This document shows positions 15,345 through 23,686 of a DNA stretch of 43,833 nt, one piece after another. A program made the position numbers and the translations under genes. The stretch is from contig JAYWHT010000058.1 in assembly GCA_043777595.1 (NCBI GenBank), positions 1-43,833 of the forward strand, in the 5' to 3' direction. This DNA is from JAYVJH01 sp043777595. GTDB taxonomy: Bacteria; Bacteroidota; Bacteroidia; Cytophagales; Spirosomataceae. Positions within the stretch are counted from its first letter, which is position 1. Every line of letters starts with the position of its first letter. A model generated the notes under the pieces. The model was not told where the DNA came from. It saw nothing but the letters and a program-made list of their open reading frames with translations, and made no database searches.

Positions 15345-16970
15345 ATGGAAGTAGCAACAAAAAGTATCATAAAAAATAAATTTGGGCAATACTTCACACC
15401 AGAAGTGATTGCCAATTTTATGATTGAATTGGCGGATATTTCGACAAATTCAAGCATATTAGAACCGTCTTGTGGAGAAGGTGTTTTTTTAAAGTTGCTA
15501 CACGACAAGGGATTTGACAATTTAACGGCTTTTGAAGTAGATGAAGAATTAGCACAAGACTTTTCAAATGTTCGATACGAAAGTTTTATTTCAGCAAACA
15601 TTTATACAAAATTTGACTTAATTATAGGGAATCCACCCTATATCCGATGGAAAAATTTGGATGAGGACTTAAAGCAAGAATTATCTTCAAACCCAATTTG
15701 GAATAAATATTTTAATAGCCTTTGCGATTATTTATATATTTTTATTCTCAAATCTATTGAATTATTGAACGAAAACGGGCAACTTATTTTTATCTGTCCC
15801 GAATATTGGATGAATACAACTCATTCAATTTCGCTTCGTAATTATATGGTTGCCAATGGCTATTTTGAGGTAATTTATCATTTTAATGAAACGCCAATTT
15901 TTGACAAAGTAACCGTTTCTATTGTGATTTTTAAGTTTGTAAAAAGCAAAGAAAAGTCGAACAAAATTAAAGTGGCCAAATTTTATGCCAATCAAAAATT
16001 GACGATTGAAACGCTTGAAAAATTAATATTTCAAGTTGAACTGAAAGATGCTGAATATTTACAAGTAACTCAATTCAAAACCAATGAAAGATGGCTTTTA
16101 CAGTCAGATGAGGTACGAAAAGAATTGAGTATTTTAGAGAATAATTGTTTAAAGAAAAATCAAAATACAATAGTCAGCTTATTTGACGGGAACAAACAAG
16201 AATTTCACACTATTGGAGAGTTTTGTGATATTGGTAATGGCTTAGTTAGTGGTTTAGATAAGGCTTTTCAAGCGGCTGGCGTTCCGATAAATGGACACAC
16301 TTTAACTGAAAATGAAAAAAAAGCAACGCTGAACGTTGTAAAAGCAAAAGATTTGAAGCCATTTTTTGCTGAAAGTATTACAAAATATATTTTTATTGAT
16401 GAAGGGCTTGAAGAGAGTGTATTTTCAGAAGAGTACCCAAATTTTCACACTCATTTTCAAAAATATAAACAAGACTTAGGCAACAGATACCAATATAACA
16501 GAAAGATAAACTACTGGGAATGGGTGTTTTTGAGAAATTTCAACTTATTCAACAATCAAAATAAGAGAATATTTGTACCTTGTAAAGAAAGAATTTCTAA
16601 TAAAGATTACTTTCGTTTTGCTTTGGTTGATAAAGGTATTTTTCCGACACAAGACGTAACTGCTATATTTAAAAAACCGCATGTAAAAGAGAGTATTGAG
16701 TATCTCTTGGCATATTTAAACAATCCTATCGTATTTGATTGGTTAAAATGTAATGGAATTGTGAAAGGAAATATCGTTGAATTTTCCGAAAAACCAATTT
16801 CCAGTATTCCATTCAGAGTAATTGATTGGACAAACACAGAAGAAGTTGCGTTACACGAAAGTATAACAAATGCGACTAAACAATTTCTTGAAACAAAGCA
16901 AGAAGTTATTTTAAGCTATATCAACGAACTATTTAATACCCTTTTTAACTGCATCGGCAGTCCGACTTAA
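15345..16970 (+). CDS. N6-adenine DNA methyltransferase (Eco57I-like class)
   Basis: A 541-residue SAM-dependent DNA methyltransferase. GQYFTPE (14-20) is the N-terminal hallmark. Motif I is ILEPSCGEGVFL (38-49), motif II acidic is FEVDEE (63-68), and motif IV is IIGNPPYIRW (93-102), with NPPY marking adenine-N6 methylation. A C-terminal target-recognition region follows (about 260-530). It belongs to the class of type II/Eco57I-like stand-alone MTases. Composition is clearly more AT-rich than the flanking TonB and DUF4249 genes (many AAA, TTT and ATT codons). No intact cognate nuclease is present, only a short frameshifted remnant starting 3 nt after its stop. It is probably acquired. It could be a solitary epigenetic MTase or half of a decayed restriction system. 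Confidence 0.85.
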   Translation: MEVATKSIIKNKFGQYFTPEVIANFMIELADISTNSSILEPSCGEGVFLKLLHDKGFDNLTAFEVDEELAQDFSNVRYESFISANIYTKFDLIIGNPPYIRWKNLDEDLKQELSSNPIWNKYFNSLCDYLYIFILKSIELLNENGQLIFICPEYWMNTTHSISLRNYMVANGYFEVIYHFNETPIFDKVTVSIVIFKFVKSKEKSNKIKVAKFYANQKLTIETLEKLIFQVELKDAEYLQVTQFKTNERWLLQSDEVRKELSILENNCLKKNQNTIVSLFDGNKQEFHTIGEFCDIGNGLVSGLDKAFQAAGVPINGHTLTENEKKATLNVVKAKDLKPFFAESITKYIFIDEGLEESVFSEEYPNFHTHFQKYKQDLGNRYQYNRKINYWEWVFLRNFNLFNNQNKRIFVPCKERISNKDYFRFALVDKGIFPTQDVTAIFKKPHVKESIEYLLAYLNNPIVFDWLKCNGIVKGNIVEFSEKPISSIPFRVIDWTNTEEVALHESITNATKQFLETKQEVILSYINELFNTLFNCIGSPT

Positions 16971-16973
16971 CAA

Positions 16974-17178
16974 ATGAACGTAAATTATACCGAACTCATA
17001 AAGAAAGTTAAGGGAACGTTTACAATTCCATGTTTGCGATTTAGACCAAGAATTTGAAGGAAGTAGAGAGGAATGGGCGGTTAGTTATTTGAGACATTTT
17101 GTAACACAAGCGAAAAAACGAGCAAACGATATGATTACCAAATTTGTCAAACCATTTGAAAAGTACATCAAATTGTAA
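16974..17178 (+). pseudogene. Frameshifted remnant of a small gene following the methyltransferase
   Basis: The ATG at 16974 opens MNVNYTELIKKVKGTFTIP, then runs to a TGA at 17055. In the next frame the sequence continues as VCDLDQEFEGSREEW, AVSYLRHFVTQAKKRANDM and ITKFVKPFEKYIKL up to TAA 17176-17178. A single shift near 17030 would join them into a ~68-residue charged, helical protein. The family is not recognised. The 3-nt spacing after the MTase stop suggests the second gene of a two-gene cassette (possibly a nuclease or accessory gene) that has been disrupted and perhaps shortened. Confidence 0.55.
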
Positions 17179-17190
17179 AAAATTAAACTC

Positions 17191-17853
17191 TTGCACCAAC
17201 AAATCTTAATCTTAGGCAGCACAGGCCGAACTGGGCAATGGCTTTTGGCCGAAGCCCTCAATCGGGGTTTTAGAGTTAGTGTATTGGTACGAGATAAATC
17301 TAAAATAGAGCCGCAGCCCAACTTGACTATTTTTGAAGGAAGCCCGTACCATTACAAAGACTTAGAAGTAGCTGCGGCCAACTGTAACATTGTTTTGAGT
17401 GCTTTGAATATATCGAGAACTAATGATTTTCCATGGGCGAAATTGCGAACACCAGCCGATTTTTTGAGCCAAACAATGCGTAATATCATTGAGATTAGTC
17501 AGAAAACACCCATCGATAAACTCGTTTTTACATCGGCCTGGGGCGTTGCCGAAACTGTTGGCGATATTCCGTTTTGGTTTAGATGGCTCGTTCAGAGTAG
17601 CAACATTGGCGTAGCTTATCGAGACCATGCCATACAGGAACAATTAGTCGAAAAATCAGGATTGAATTATATGGCAGTCAGGCCAGTGGCTTTGACAAAC
17701 AATACCGACAGCCAAATGATTAGAGTTACAACGGCAAACAACAAACCTAAACCATCGCTTACTATTGGCCGCAAAACTGTGGCTAAATTTATGCTCGATA
17801 ATTTGGACAAAACAATGTATTTCAATCAAAAACCTACTATTTCAAAAGCATAA
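17191..17853 (+). CDS. NAD(P)-binding Rossmann protein (NmrA/SDR-a like)
   Basis: A 220-residue oxidoreductase-like protein. The glycine-rich ILGSTGRTGQWLL (6-18) is the GxxGxxG dinucleotide loop. It is followed by VLVRDKSKIEP (the acidic/basic segment typical of NADP selection) and KLVFTSAWGVAET in place of a classical catalytic YxxxK. It fits the atypical SDR 'NAD(P)H-binding' group; the substrate is unknown. The only available start is TTG at 17191, with an in-frame stop 15 nt before. The frame is contiguous with that of the preceding remnant, so the original start region may have been altered by the insertion. The DUF4249 gene starts 37 nt after its stop. Confidence 0.78.
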   Translation: MHQQILILGSTGRTGQWLLAEALNRGFRVSVLVRDKSKIEPQPNLTIFEGSPYHYKDLEVAAANCNIVLSALNISRTNDFPWAKLRTPADFLSQTMRNIIEISQKTPIDKLVFTSAWGVAETVGDIPFWFRWLVQSSNIGVAYRDHAIQEQLVEKSGLNYMAVRPVALTNNTDSQMIRVTTANNKPKPSLTIGRKTVAKFMLDNLDKTMYFNQKPTISKA

Positions 17854-17890
17854 AGTTGAAGTAAATAGATATTAGACTTTAAAAACAACC

Positions 17891-18835
17891 ATGAAAACAA
17901 AAATCACCAAAACACCAAAAATTTACACATTTTTGCATTTCTGCATTTTTGCATTATCTCTTTTTATATTGACTTCGTGCGAAGACGTGATAACGCTCGA
18001 CACCATCAAAGGCGACTCGCAATTAGTGGTCGATGGCTGGATAACAAACGAACCAATCAATCAGCAGATTAGACTCACAGAGTCGAGTACTTATTTTGAT
18101 AACAGCCCAGCCAAACCTGTTCTGAACGCTACCGTTACTATTATTGACGACAAAGGGCGGGTATTTGCCTTCAAAGACTTGAAAAACAATGGCTATTACG
18201 TTTGGCAGCCAGCCACCGCCAAAGACACACTGGGTCGAGTAGGGGGCAAATATCTGTTAAACATCAAAACTGGGACAGAAGAATATCGGTCTTTGAGCCA
18301 AATAAACCGAGTGCCAAAGATTGATTCGATTTCGTATTATTTTGACAAATCCAGCCCTCGCAACGGTGAAGATAGCCCCAAAGAAGGGTATCAGACAGAG
18401 TTTTTTGCGAGAGATTTCGTTGGAGATGGTGATTGTTACTGGGCCAAATCTTACAAAGGCACAAAGCTATTTAGCGAACCAAGCCAGATTTTGCCAATTT
18501 ACGATGGGGCATTTAGCCCGGGAGCAGCTACTGATGGTTTACAGTTTATTCGACCTATTAGGCAGTCTATCAATGGTCGCAGGTTGGCGTTGGCAGGCGA
18601 TACCATTCGTGTCGATTTGCTGAGTATTACCCTCGAAGGATTCTTTTTCTTGCAACAAGTACAACAAGCCTCCCAAAATGGTGGCCTGTTTGCCGTACCA
18701 CAGAGCAATATCATTTCAAACATTGCAAACGTAGATCCTAACGGTCGCAAACCGCTGGGTTTTTTTGGGTCGTCAGCAGTCAGTACGCTTCAAACGATTG
18801 TCGAACCAAAAAAAGCACGAGCTAAGGATTTGTAG
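17891..18835 (+). CDS. DUF4249 domain lipoprotein
   Basis: A 314-residue secreted lipoprotein. A basic start and a long hydrophobic stretch end in the lipobox LTSC (Cys30). The family-typical SQLVVDGWITNEPINQQIRL (43-62) and an Ig-like ATVTIIDDKGRVFAF segment follow. DUF4249 proteins are paired with TonB-dependent receptors in Bacteroidota and are thought to be outer-membrane partners; the function is unproven. Its expected partner is the receptor ending at 15283. The region coding for the signal peptide contains a 19-bp sequence that is repeated (inverted) at 36316-36334. The 3' end overlaps the convergent gene by 14 bp. Confidence 0.85.
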   Translation: MKTKITKTPKIYTFLHFCIFALSLFILTSCEDVITLDTIKGDSQLVVDGWITNEPINQQIRLTESSTYFDNSPAKPVLNATVTIIDDKGRVFAFKDLKNNGYYVWQPATAKDTLGRVGGKYLLNIKTGTEEYRSLSQINRVPKIDSISYYFDKSSPRNGEDSPKEGYQTEFFARDFVGDGDCYWAKSYKGTKLFSEPSQILPIYDGAFSPGAATDGLQFIRPIRQSINGRRLALAGDTIRVDLLSITLEGFFFLQQVQQASQNGGLFAVPQSNIISNIANVDPNGRKPLGFFGSSAVSTLQTIVEPKKARAKDL

Positions 18836-19487
18836 GTGTTTTTTCAGGAACAGGAAACGTCATTTCAAAATTTTCGACGACCAATGCCGTGAGTGGGTGT
18901 AACGAACTCATGTCTGGAAAGAGTGCAGCGTTAATTTTAATGTCTTGAATGTCAGCAAAATAAGCCTTGCCTTTGGCCGATGGTTTGGTGAGTAGTAGGT
19001 CTTGGCCTAACCGTTGAGTAATATTTAAGGGAAACAGTGCCGATGAAAAGGGAAACGAAAAACGGCCTTGCTTGACGGTGGCCTCAAAGAAAGGCTCGTC
19101 GTTGAGCGAAGCCGAAAACAGTTTGGTGCGTTCGGTAATTTGCTCGACTTTAAAATTGGCCAATTCTTTGGGAATCCCCCAGTTTTCGATACCGTTCCAA
19201 ACACTCGCTTGGCTCGAAACGTATATTTTAGAAATAGAAAATGTGTTTTTATCTTCTATCTTAAAATAACCAGGAATAAACAGCAGCTCTCGGTATGGCC
19301 CAACGGGTGAAGTCTGATAATCGACCAACATCACGCTACCGACAATGCCCTTGAATGACTCTCGTTGATAGTCGGCCAAAAAGCCGTTTTCTTCAATCCA
19401 TTTTTTTGAAAAACGATACAATAAAATTATACCGTTGCCCGTCAGTGTCCACGGTGCGGGTGCAATAATGAGCGGTTCGGTGTTCAT
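18822..19487 (-). CDS. Acetoacetate decarboxylase family-like protein
   Basis: A 221-residue soluble protein. The segments SPVGPYRELLFIPG (60-73) and SVWNGIENWGIPKELANF (94-111) resemble the acetoacetate-decarboxylase-like beta-barrel (GPYxEL and WGIPK-type signatures). The catalytic lysine context of true ADC cannot be confirmed by eye, so the protein may be a non-catalytic or differently acting homologue. It overlaps the 3' end of the DUF4249 gene tail to tail and is divergent from the DUF2461 gene. Confidence 0.65.
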   Translation of the reverse strand: MNTEPLIIAPAPWTLTGNGIILLYRFSKKWIEENGFLADYQRESFKGIVGSVMLVDYQTSPVGPYRELLFIPGYFKIEDKNTFSISKIYVSSQASVWNGIENWGIPKELANFKVEQITERTKLFSASLNDEPFFEATVKQGRFSFPFSSALFPLNITQRLGQDLLLTKPSAKGKAYFADIQDIKINAALFPDMSSLHPLTALVVENFEMTFPVPEKTPTNP

Positions 19488-19518
19488 TTGTCAGTAGTTG
19501 GTTGTAAGATTGAATAAA

Positions 19519-19548
19519 TTGTGAATTCGTAAAAATACCTTATTTTTG
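19519..19548 (+). promoter_or_regulatory. Promoter TTG-N19-TATTTTTG upstream of the DUF2461 gene
   Basis: TTG (19519-19521) and TATTTTTG (19541-19548) lie 19 nt apart, the Bacteroidota sigma-A consensus. The start codon follows 20 nt later. One of the best promoters in the window. Confidence 0.65.
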
Positions 19549-19568
19549 TCAAAAACAAAACACGTCTA

Positions 19569-20252
19569 ATGTTCACACAGCCCACGCTCGATTTTCTTAA
19601 AGATTTATCACAAAACAACAACCGAGAATGGTTTGCAGCCAATCGACCACGCTACGATGCAGCCAGAAAAGAACTTGAAAACGCAGTTGGTCGGTTGTTA
19701 AATAAAGTAAGAGAGTTTGAAGATTTGCCCAATACACAACCCAAAGACTGTATTTTTAGAATCAATCGAGATGTACGGTTTTCAAAAAACAAAGATCCCT
19801 ACAAAAACAATCTAAGTGCTGCCATAGGGCCGGGAGGCCGTCATTCGGGGCGAATAGACTTTTATTTTCATATTCAGCCCAATGGCGAGTCGCTTTTGGG
19901 GGCAGGAATGTGGAATCCCACGCCTAAACAATTAGTAGCTTTTAGACAAGAAATAGACTTTAACCCAACTCGACTGACAGGTGTGATTCATGACGAGAAG
20001 TTTCGTAAATATTTTCCAGAAATTTTGGGCGAATCGCTCAAAAAAACACCGAAAGGCTATACCGAAGACAACCCCAGTGCCGATTTGCTGAAACGCAAGC
20101 AACTGTTTTTTATGCACAAGTTTACAGATTTGGAGGTTACGTCGCCCGATTTTTTAGAAAATATACTTACGGGCTGTCGCCTCGTTAAGCCCTTTTGCGA
20201 TTTTTTGAATACCATCTTTTTTGATGAAATTGAGGAGGCCGTTGAATTGTAA
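19569..20252 (+). CDS. DUF2461 family protein (TIGR02453)
   Basis: A 227-residue protein of unknown function. The family-defining blocks are all visible: LDFLKDLSQNNNREWFAANR (8-27), a RINRDVRFSKNKDPYK block (~63-78), GRIDFYFHIQPNGESLLGAGMW (about 94-115) and a C-terminal KPFCDFLN. Length fits the family (~220-230). It is followed 13 nt later by the CDP-alcohol phosphatidyltransferase gene, so the two are probably one transcript. Confidence 0.88.
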   Translation: MFTQPTLDFLKDLSQNNNREWFAANRPRYDAARKELENAVGRLLNKVREFEDLPNTQPKDCIFRINRDVRFSKNKDPYKNNLSAAIGPGGRHSGRIDFYFHIQPNGESLLGAGMWNPTPKQLVAFRQEIDFNPTRLTGVIHDEKFRKYFPEILGESLKKTPKGYTEDNPSADLLKRKQLFFMHKFTDLEVTSPDFLENILTGCRLVKPFCDFLNTIFFDEIEEAVEL

Positions 20253-20265
20253 AGACGCTATTTCA

Positions 20266-20871
20266 ATGAAAAATCAAATCCCTATTGCACTCATTTATAC
20301 AAGGTTGGCTCTCGGGCCATTGCTGATTATATTGAGTGTGTTACAAATTGAAAACTACAAATGGATTGCTATTTTGCTATTGACCATTGGCTTATTGACA
20401 GATATTTTTGATGGAATCGTTGCCAGAAAGTTAGGTATTTCCAACCAAACAATGCGAAGATTAGATTCAAATGTCGATCAAGTATTTTTCATTGCCGTAG
20501 CCGTTGCCACGTATATCCAATGCCCTCAGTTTTTTAAATCCAATAGCTGGTTTTTGGGTATTTTAATTGGTTTTGAGTGTTTGACTTATCTGGTGAGTTT
20601 CTTGAAATTTAAAAAAGAAATTGCAACACATTCGATTGGTGCTAAGATTTGGACACTTTTTCTGTTTGCGACACTCCTTCAAATCATCTTACAATGTCAG
20701 TCAGTTGTTTTGTTTTATTTTTGTTTTTGGATTGGACTCATTACCAGACTTGAAATTATTGCTATTGTTTTGATATTAAAAAAATGGACAAACGATGTGC
20801 CAACGTTTGTCCATGCGCTACAACTAAGAGCTGGACAAGAAATAAAACGAAATAAGTTTTTTAACGGATAA
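20266..20871 (+). CDS. CDP-alcohol phosphatidyltransferase family protein
   Basis: A 201-residue integral membrane protein with about six hydrophobic segments. It should transfer a phosphatidyl group from a CDP-lipid to an alcohol (phospholipid synthesis). The signature D-x2-D-G-x2-A-R-x8-G-x3-D-x3-D is present as D46, D49, G50, A53, R54, D67 and D71, but the second glycine is Met63. The ATG at 20266 is preferred over an upstream TTG inside the DUF2461 gene because it starts just before the first membrane helix. The acceptor alcohol (glycerol-phosphate, serine, inositol) cannot be decided. Co-transcription with the DUF2461 gene is likely. Confidence 0.82.
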   Translation: MKNQIPIALIYTRLALGPLLIILSVLQIENYKWIAILLLTIGLLTDIFDGIVARKLGISNQTMRRLDSNVDQVFFIAVAVATYIQCPQFFKSNSWFLGILIGFECLTYLVSFLKFKKEIATHSIGAKIWTLFLFATLLQIILQCQSVVLFYFCFWIGLITRLEIIAIVLILKKWTNDVPTFVHALQLRAGQEIKRNKFFNG

Positions 20872-21012
20872 TAAAAAAATAGTCGTTTTTCTGCTATTTT
20901 GACAGCTTCGAGGTCAGTTGTTCTACAAAAACACGCCATTATTTCCGATTTTTGGTTGCGGCATCAATATTGACGATTCTACGATAGATATAATTTAACA
21001 ACCAGACACGCC

Positions 21013-23640
21013 ATGAACTTCAACCAATATACCATCAAAGCGCAGGAGGTGATGCAAGATGCAGCCCAACTCGCCCAAGCCAACGGCCAACAGGCCATCG
21101 AAACAGGCCATTTACTGAAAACACTCCTACAAGACGACCCCAATACGTCAGGGTTTTTATTTAAAAAGCTGGCTATCAATCAAGTACTTATCAGTTCAAA
21201 ATTAGAAACTATCGTTGCGGGCTACCCAAAAGTATCGGGCGGAGGTGATGCTTATTTGAGCAACGAACTGGCAGCGGCTCTTCAAAAATCACAGAGTTAT
21301 CTCAAAAGTTTTGGTGATGAGTTTGTGAGTGTCGAACTCTTTTATTTGGGTTTGATTGCGGGCAAAGATGCTGTATCTCAACTGATGAAAGATGCAGGAT
21401 TTAAAGAAAAAACACTGTTGGCAGCCATCAAAGAACTCAGAGGAAACGATAACGTGAAAGACCAAAATGCCGAAGCCAAATACCGCTCGCTGGAGCGATA
21501 CAGCAAAAACCTCAACGAAATGTCTCGTTTGGGTAAGATTGACCCCGTCATTGGCCGAGATGACGAAATCCGTAGGGTTTTGCAAATTTTGAGCCGACGT
21601 ACAAAAAACAACCCTATGCTGGTTGGTGAGCCTGGCGTTGGCAAAACAGCCATAGTCGAGGGCTTGGCGCAGCGTATTGTGCAAGGCGACGTTCCTGAAA
21701 ACCTAAAAACCAAAACCATCGCCTCGCTCGATATGGGCTTGCTCATTGCAGGGGCAAAATACAAAGGTGAGTTTGAAGAAAGACTCAAAGCCGTTATTAA
21801 AGAAGTGACCGACGCCGATGGCGAAGTGATTTTGTTTATTGACGAAATTCATACGCTCATAGGCGCAGGTGCAAGCGAGGGGGCAATGGACGCAGCCAAT
21901 TTGCTCAAACCTGCTCTCGCCCGTGGCGAGCTACACGCCATTGGTGCAACGACTTTGAAAGAATACCAAAAATATATTGAAAAAGACAAAGCACTCGAAA
22001 GGCGTTTTCAGACAGTAAATGTGGACGAGCCGACTGTACCAGATGCTATTTCGATTTTGAGAGGAATCAAAGACAAATACGAACTGCACCACGGGGTCAG
22101 AATCCAAGACGATGCTGTGATTGCGGCCGTCGAACTTTCAAATCGGTACATTACCGAACGGTTTTTGCCTGACAAAGCCATTGATTTAATGGACGAAGCA
22201 GCGGCTAAGTTGCGCTTAGAAATGGACTCAGTCCCCGAAGAGTTGGACGACTTGAACCGCCGCATTATGCAGCTTGAAATTGAGCGTGAGGCCATTCGTA
22301 GAGAAAATGACAAAGAAAAAGAAAACGCTCTGAGTAAACAAATAGAAGACCTAAGCGAAGACCGCAACGCCATGAAAGCCCAATGGGAGGTCGAGAAAGC
22401 CAAAGTTACCGAAGTGCGGGCATTGAAAGAAAAACTCGAAGCCCTGCGCCTCGAAGCCGACCAAGCCGAGCGCAGCGGCGACTATGGTCGTGTGGCCGAG
22501 ATTAGATACGGGCAAATTCCAGAATTGGAAAAAGAAGCCCCCCAGCCCCCCGAAGGGGGAGTAGAGTCAATGCAATTTTTCAATTACTCCCCCCTCGGGG
22601 GGTGGGGGGCTGTAACCCCCGAAGATATTGCCGAGATTGTGGCCAAGTGGACGGGTGTGCCTGTGAGCCGAATGTTGCAGTCAGAACGAGAAAAATTGAT
22701 TGACCTCGAAAAAGAACTACACAAGCGAGTAGCGGGCCAAGAAGAAGCCATTGAGGTAGTGGCCGATGCCGTTCGCAGAAGTAGGGCGGGGTTGCAAGAC
22801 CCCAAAAAACCAATCGGTAGCTTTTTGTTTTTGGGGCCAACGGGTGTAGGTAAAACAGAACTGGCCAAAACGCTAGCCGATTATTTGTTCAATGACGAAA
22901 ATGCCATGGTCAGAATCGACATGAGCGAGTACCAAGAAAAACATACCGTAAGTCGTTTGGTGGGTGCGCCCCCAGGCTATGTGGGCTACGATGAAGGCGG
23001 CCAACTGACAGAAGCCGTGCGCCGAAAACCGTATAGTGTCATACTATTGGACGAAATTGAAAAAGCCCACCCAGACGTTTGGAATATAATGTTGCAGGTG
23101 CTGGACGATGGTCGCTTGACCGATAACAAAGGCCGAACTGCCAATTTCAAAAATACCATTATCATCATGACTTCAAACATTGGTAGTGAGTTGATTATGG
23201 AAAAATTTGCAGAGGCTGGTAATAAAACAGACAACGGCTGGAAACTTTATTTTAAGGAAGAAGCCAAAGAAGCGGTAATGGACTTGCTTAAAGCATCTGT
23301 ACGCCCTGAGTTTTTGAACCGAATTGACGAGATAGTATTGTTCGATCCGTTGTCTAAGGCTGACATTTTGAAAATTGCAAAGATTCAGTTTAGAGCCATT
23401 CAAGACCGTTTGGCAGAGCAGCATATCACGATTGAAACCACAGATGAAGTACTTATCAAACTGTCAGACGAAGGTTATGACCCCGCTTTTGGTGCAAGGC
23501 CGCTCAAACGAGTGCTGCAAAAACGGATATTGAACGAACTCTCAAAACAAATCTTGAACAATAAAATCAGCAAGGATTCGGTAATTTTGATGGAGGTCAA
23601 TACCGAAGGGCTACTTCGGTTTGAGAATGTGGTTGGGTAA
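21013..23640 (+). CDS. clpB: ATP-dependent disaggregase ClpB
   Basis: An 875-residue AAA+ hexameric chaperone that threads aggregated proteins with DnaK. It has an N-domain (1-150), NBD1 with Walker A GEPGVGKTA (about 205-213), a coiled-coil M domain (~405-510) and NBD2 with Walker A GPTGVGKTE (about 613-621). NBD2 continues with the VRIDMSEY and GAPPGYVGYDEGG pore loops and a C-terminal sensor-2 GARPLKR. Residues ~509-533, between the YGQIPELEK end of the M domain and TPEDIAEIVAKWTG, are unrelated to ClpB. They are encoded by a 76-bp near-perfect palindrome that keeps the reading frame. Lack of a ClpP-binding IGF/L loop fits ClpB. A stem-loop follows the stop. Confidence 0.96.
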   Translation: MNFNQYTIKAQEVMQDAAQLAQANGQQAIETGHLLKTLLQDDPNTSGFLFKKLAINQVLISSKLETIVAGYPKVSGGGDAYLSNELAAALQKSQSYLKSFGDEFVSVELFYLGLIAGKDAVSQLMKDAGFKEKTLLAAIKELRGNDNVKDQNAEAKYRSLERYSKNLNEMSRLGKIDPVIGRDDEIRRVLQILSRRTKNNPMLVGEPGVGKTAIVEGLAQRIVQGDVPENLKTKTIASLDMGLLIAGAKYKGEFEERLKAVIKEVTDADGEVILFIDEIHTLIGAGASEGAMDAANLLKPALARGELHAIGATTLKEYQKYIEKDKALERRFQTVNVDEPTVPDAISILRGIKDKYELHHGVRIQDDAVIAAVELSNRYITERFLPDKAIDLMDEAAAKLRLEMDSVPEELDDLNRRIMQLEIEREAIRRENDKEKENALSKQIEDLSEDRNAMKAQWEVEKAKVTEVRALKEKLEALRLEADQAERSGDYGRVAEIRYGQIPELEKEAPQPPEGGVESMQFFNYSPLGGWGAVTPEDIAEIVAKWTGVPVSRMLQSEREKLIDLEKELHKRVAGQEEAIEVVADAVRRSRAGLQDPKKPIGSFLFLGPTGVGKTELAKTLADYLFNDENAMVRIDMSEYQEKHTVSRLVGAPPGYVGYDEGGQLTEAVRRKPYSVILLDEIEKAHPDVWNIMLQVLDDGRLTDNKGRTANFKNTIIIMTSNIGSELIMEKFAEAGNKTDNGWKLYFKEEAKEAVMDLLKASVRPEFLNRIDEIVLFDPLSKADILKIAKIQFRAIQDRLAEQHITIETTDEVLIKLSDEGYDPAFGARPLKRVLQKRILNELSKQILNNKISKDSVILMEVNTEGLLRFENVVG
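22536..22611. repeat. Palindromic repeat element translated within clpB
   Basis: The left arm (22536-22563) reads AGCCCCCCAGCCCCCCGAAG then GGGGAGTA. The right arm (22585-22611) is its near-perfect reverse complement, and a 21-nt AT-rich spacer lies between. It is extremely G/C-homopolymeric, unlike the rest of the gene. It looks like a mobile or dispersed palindrome of MITE/REP type that landed in frame and is translated as about 25 residues rich in Pro and Gly. Confidence 0.85.
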
Positions 23641-23650
23641 TAACTGATTT

Positions 23651-23679
23651 AGGGTTTGAAGTCTAATACTTCAAACCCT
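23651..23679. terminator. Stem-loop between clpB and nuoI
   Basis: Perfect 12-bp stem AGGGTTTGAAGT / ACTTCAAACCCT with a 5-nt loop, 10 nt after the clpB stop, followed by CACTTTTCT. It serves convergent genes; the T-run is modest. Confidence 0.75.
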
Positions 23680-23686
23680 CACTTTT

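Noticed and set aside
22536..22611. Intrinsic terminator inside clpB
   Set aside because: The palindrome lacks a following T-run and the gene continues in frame with conserved NBD2. It could cause pausing but is better read as an inserted repeat.
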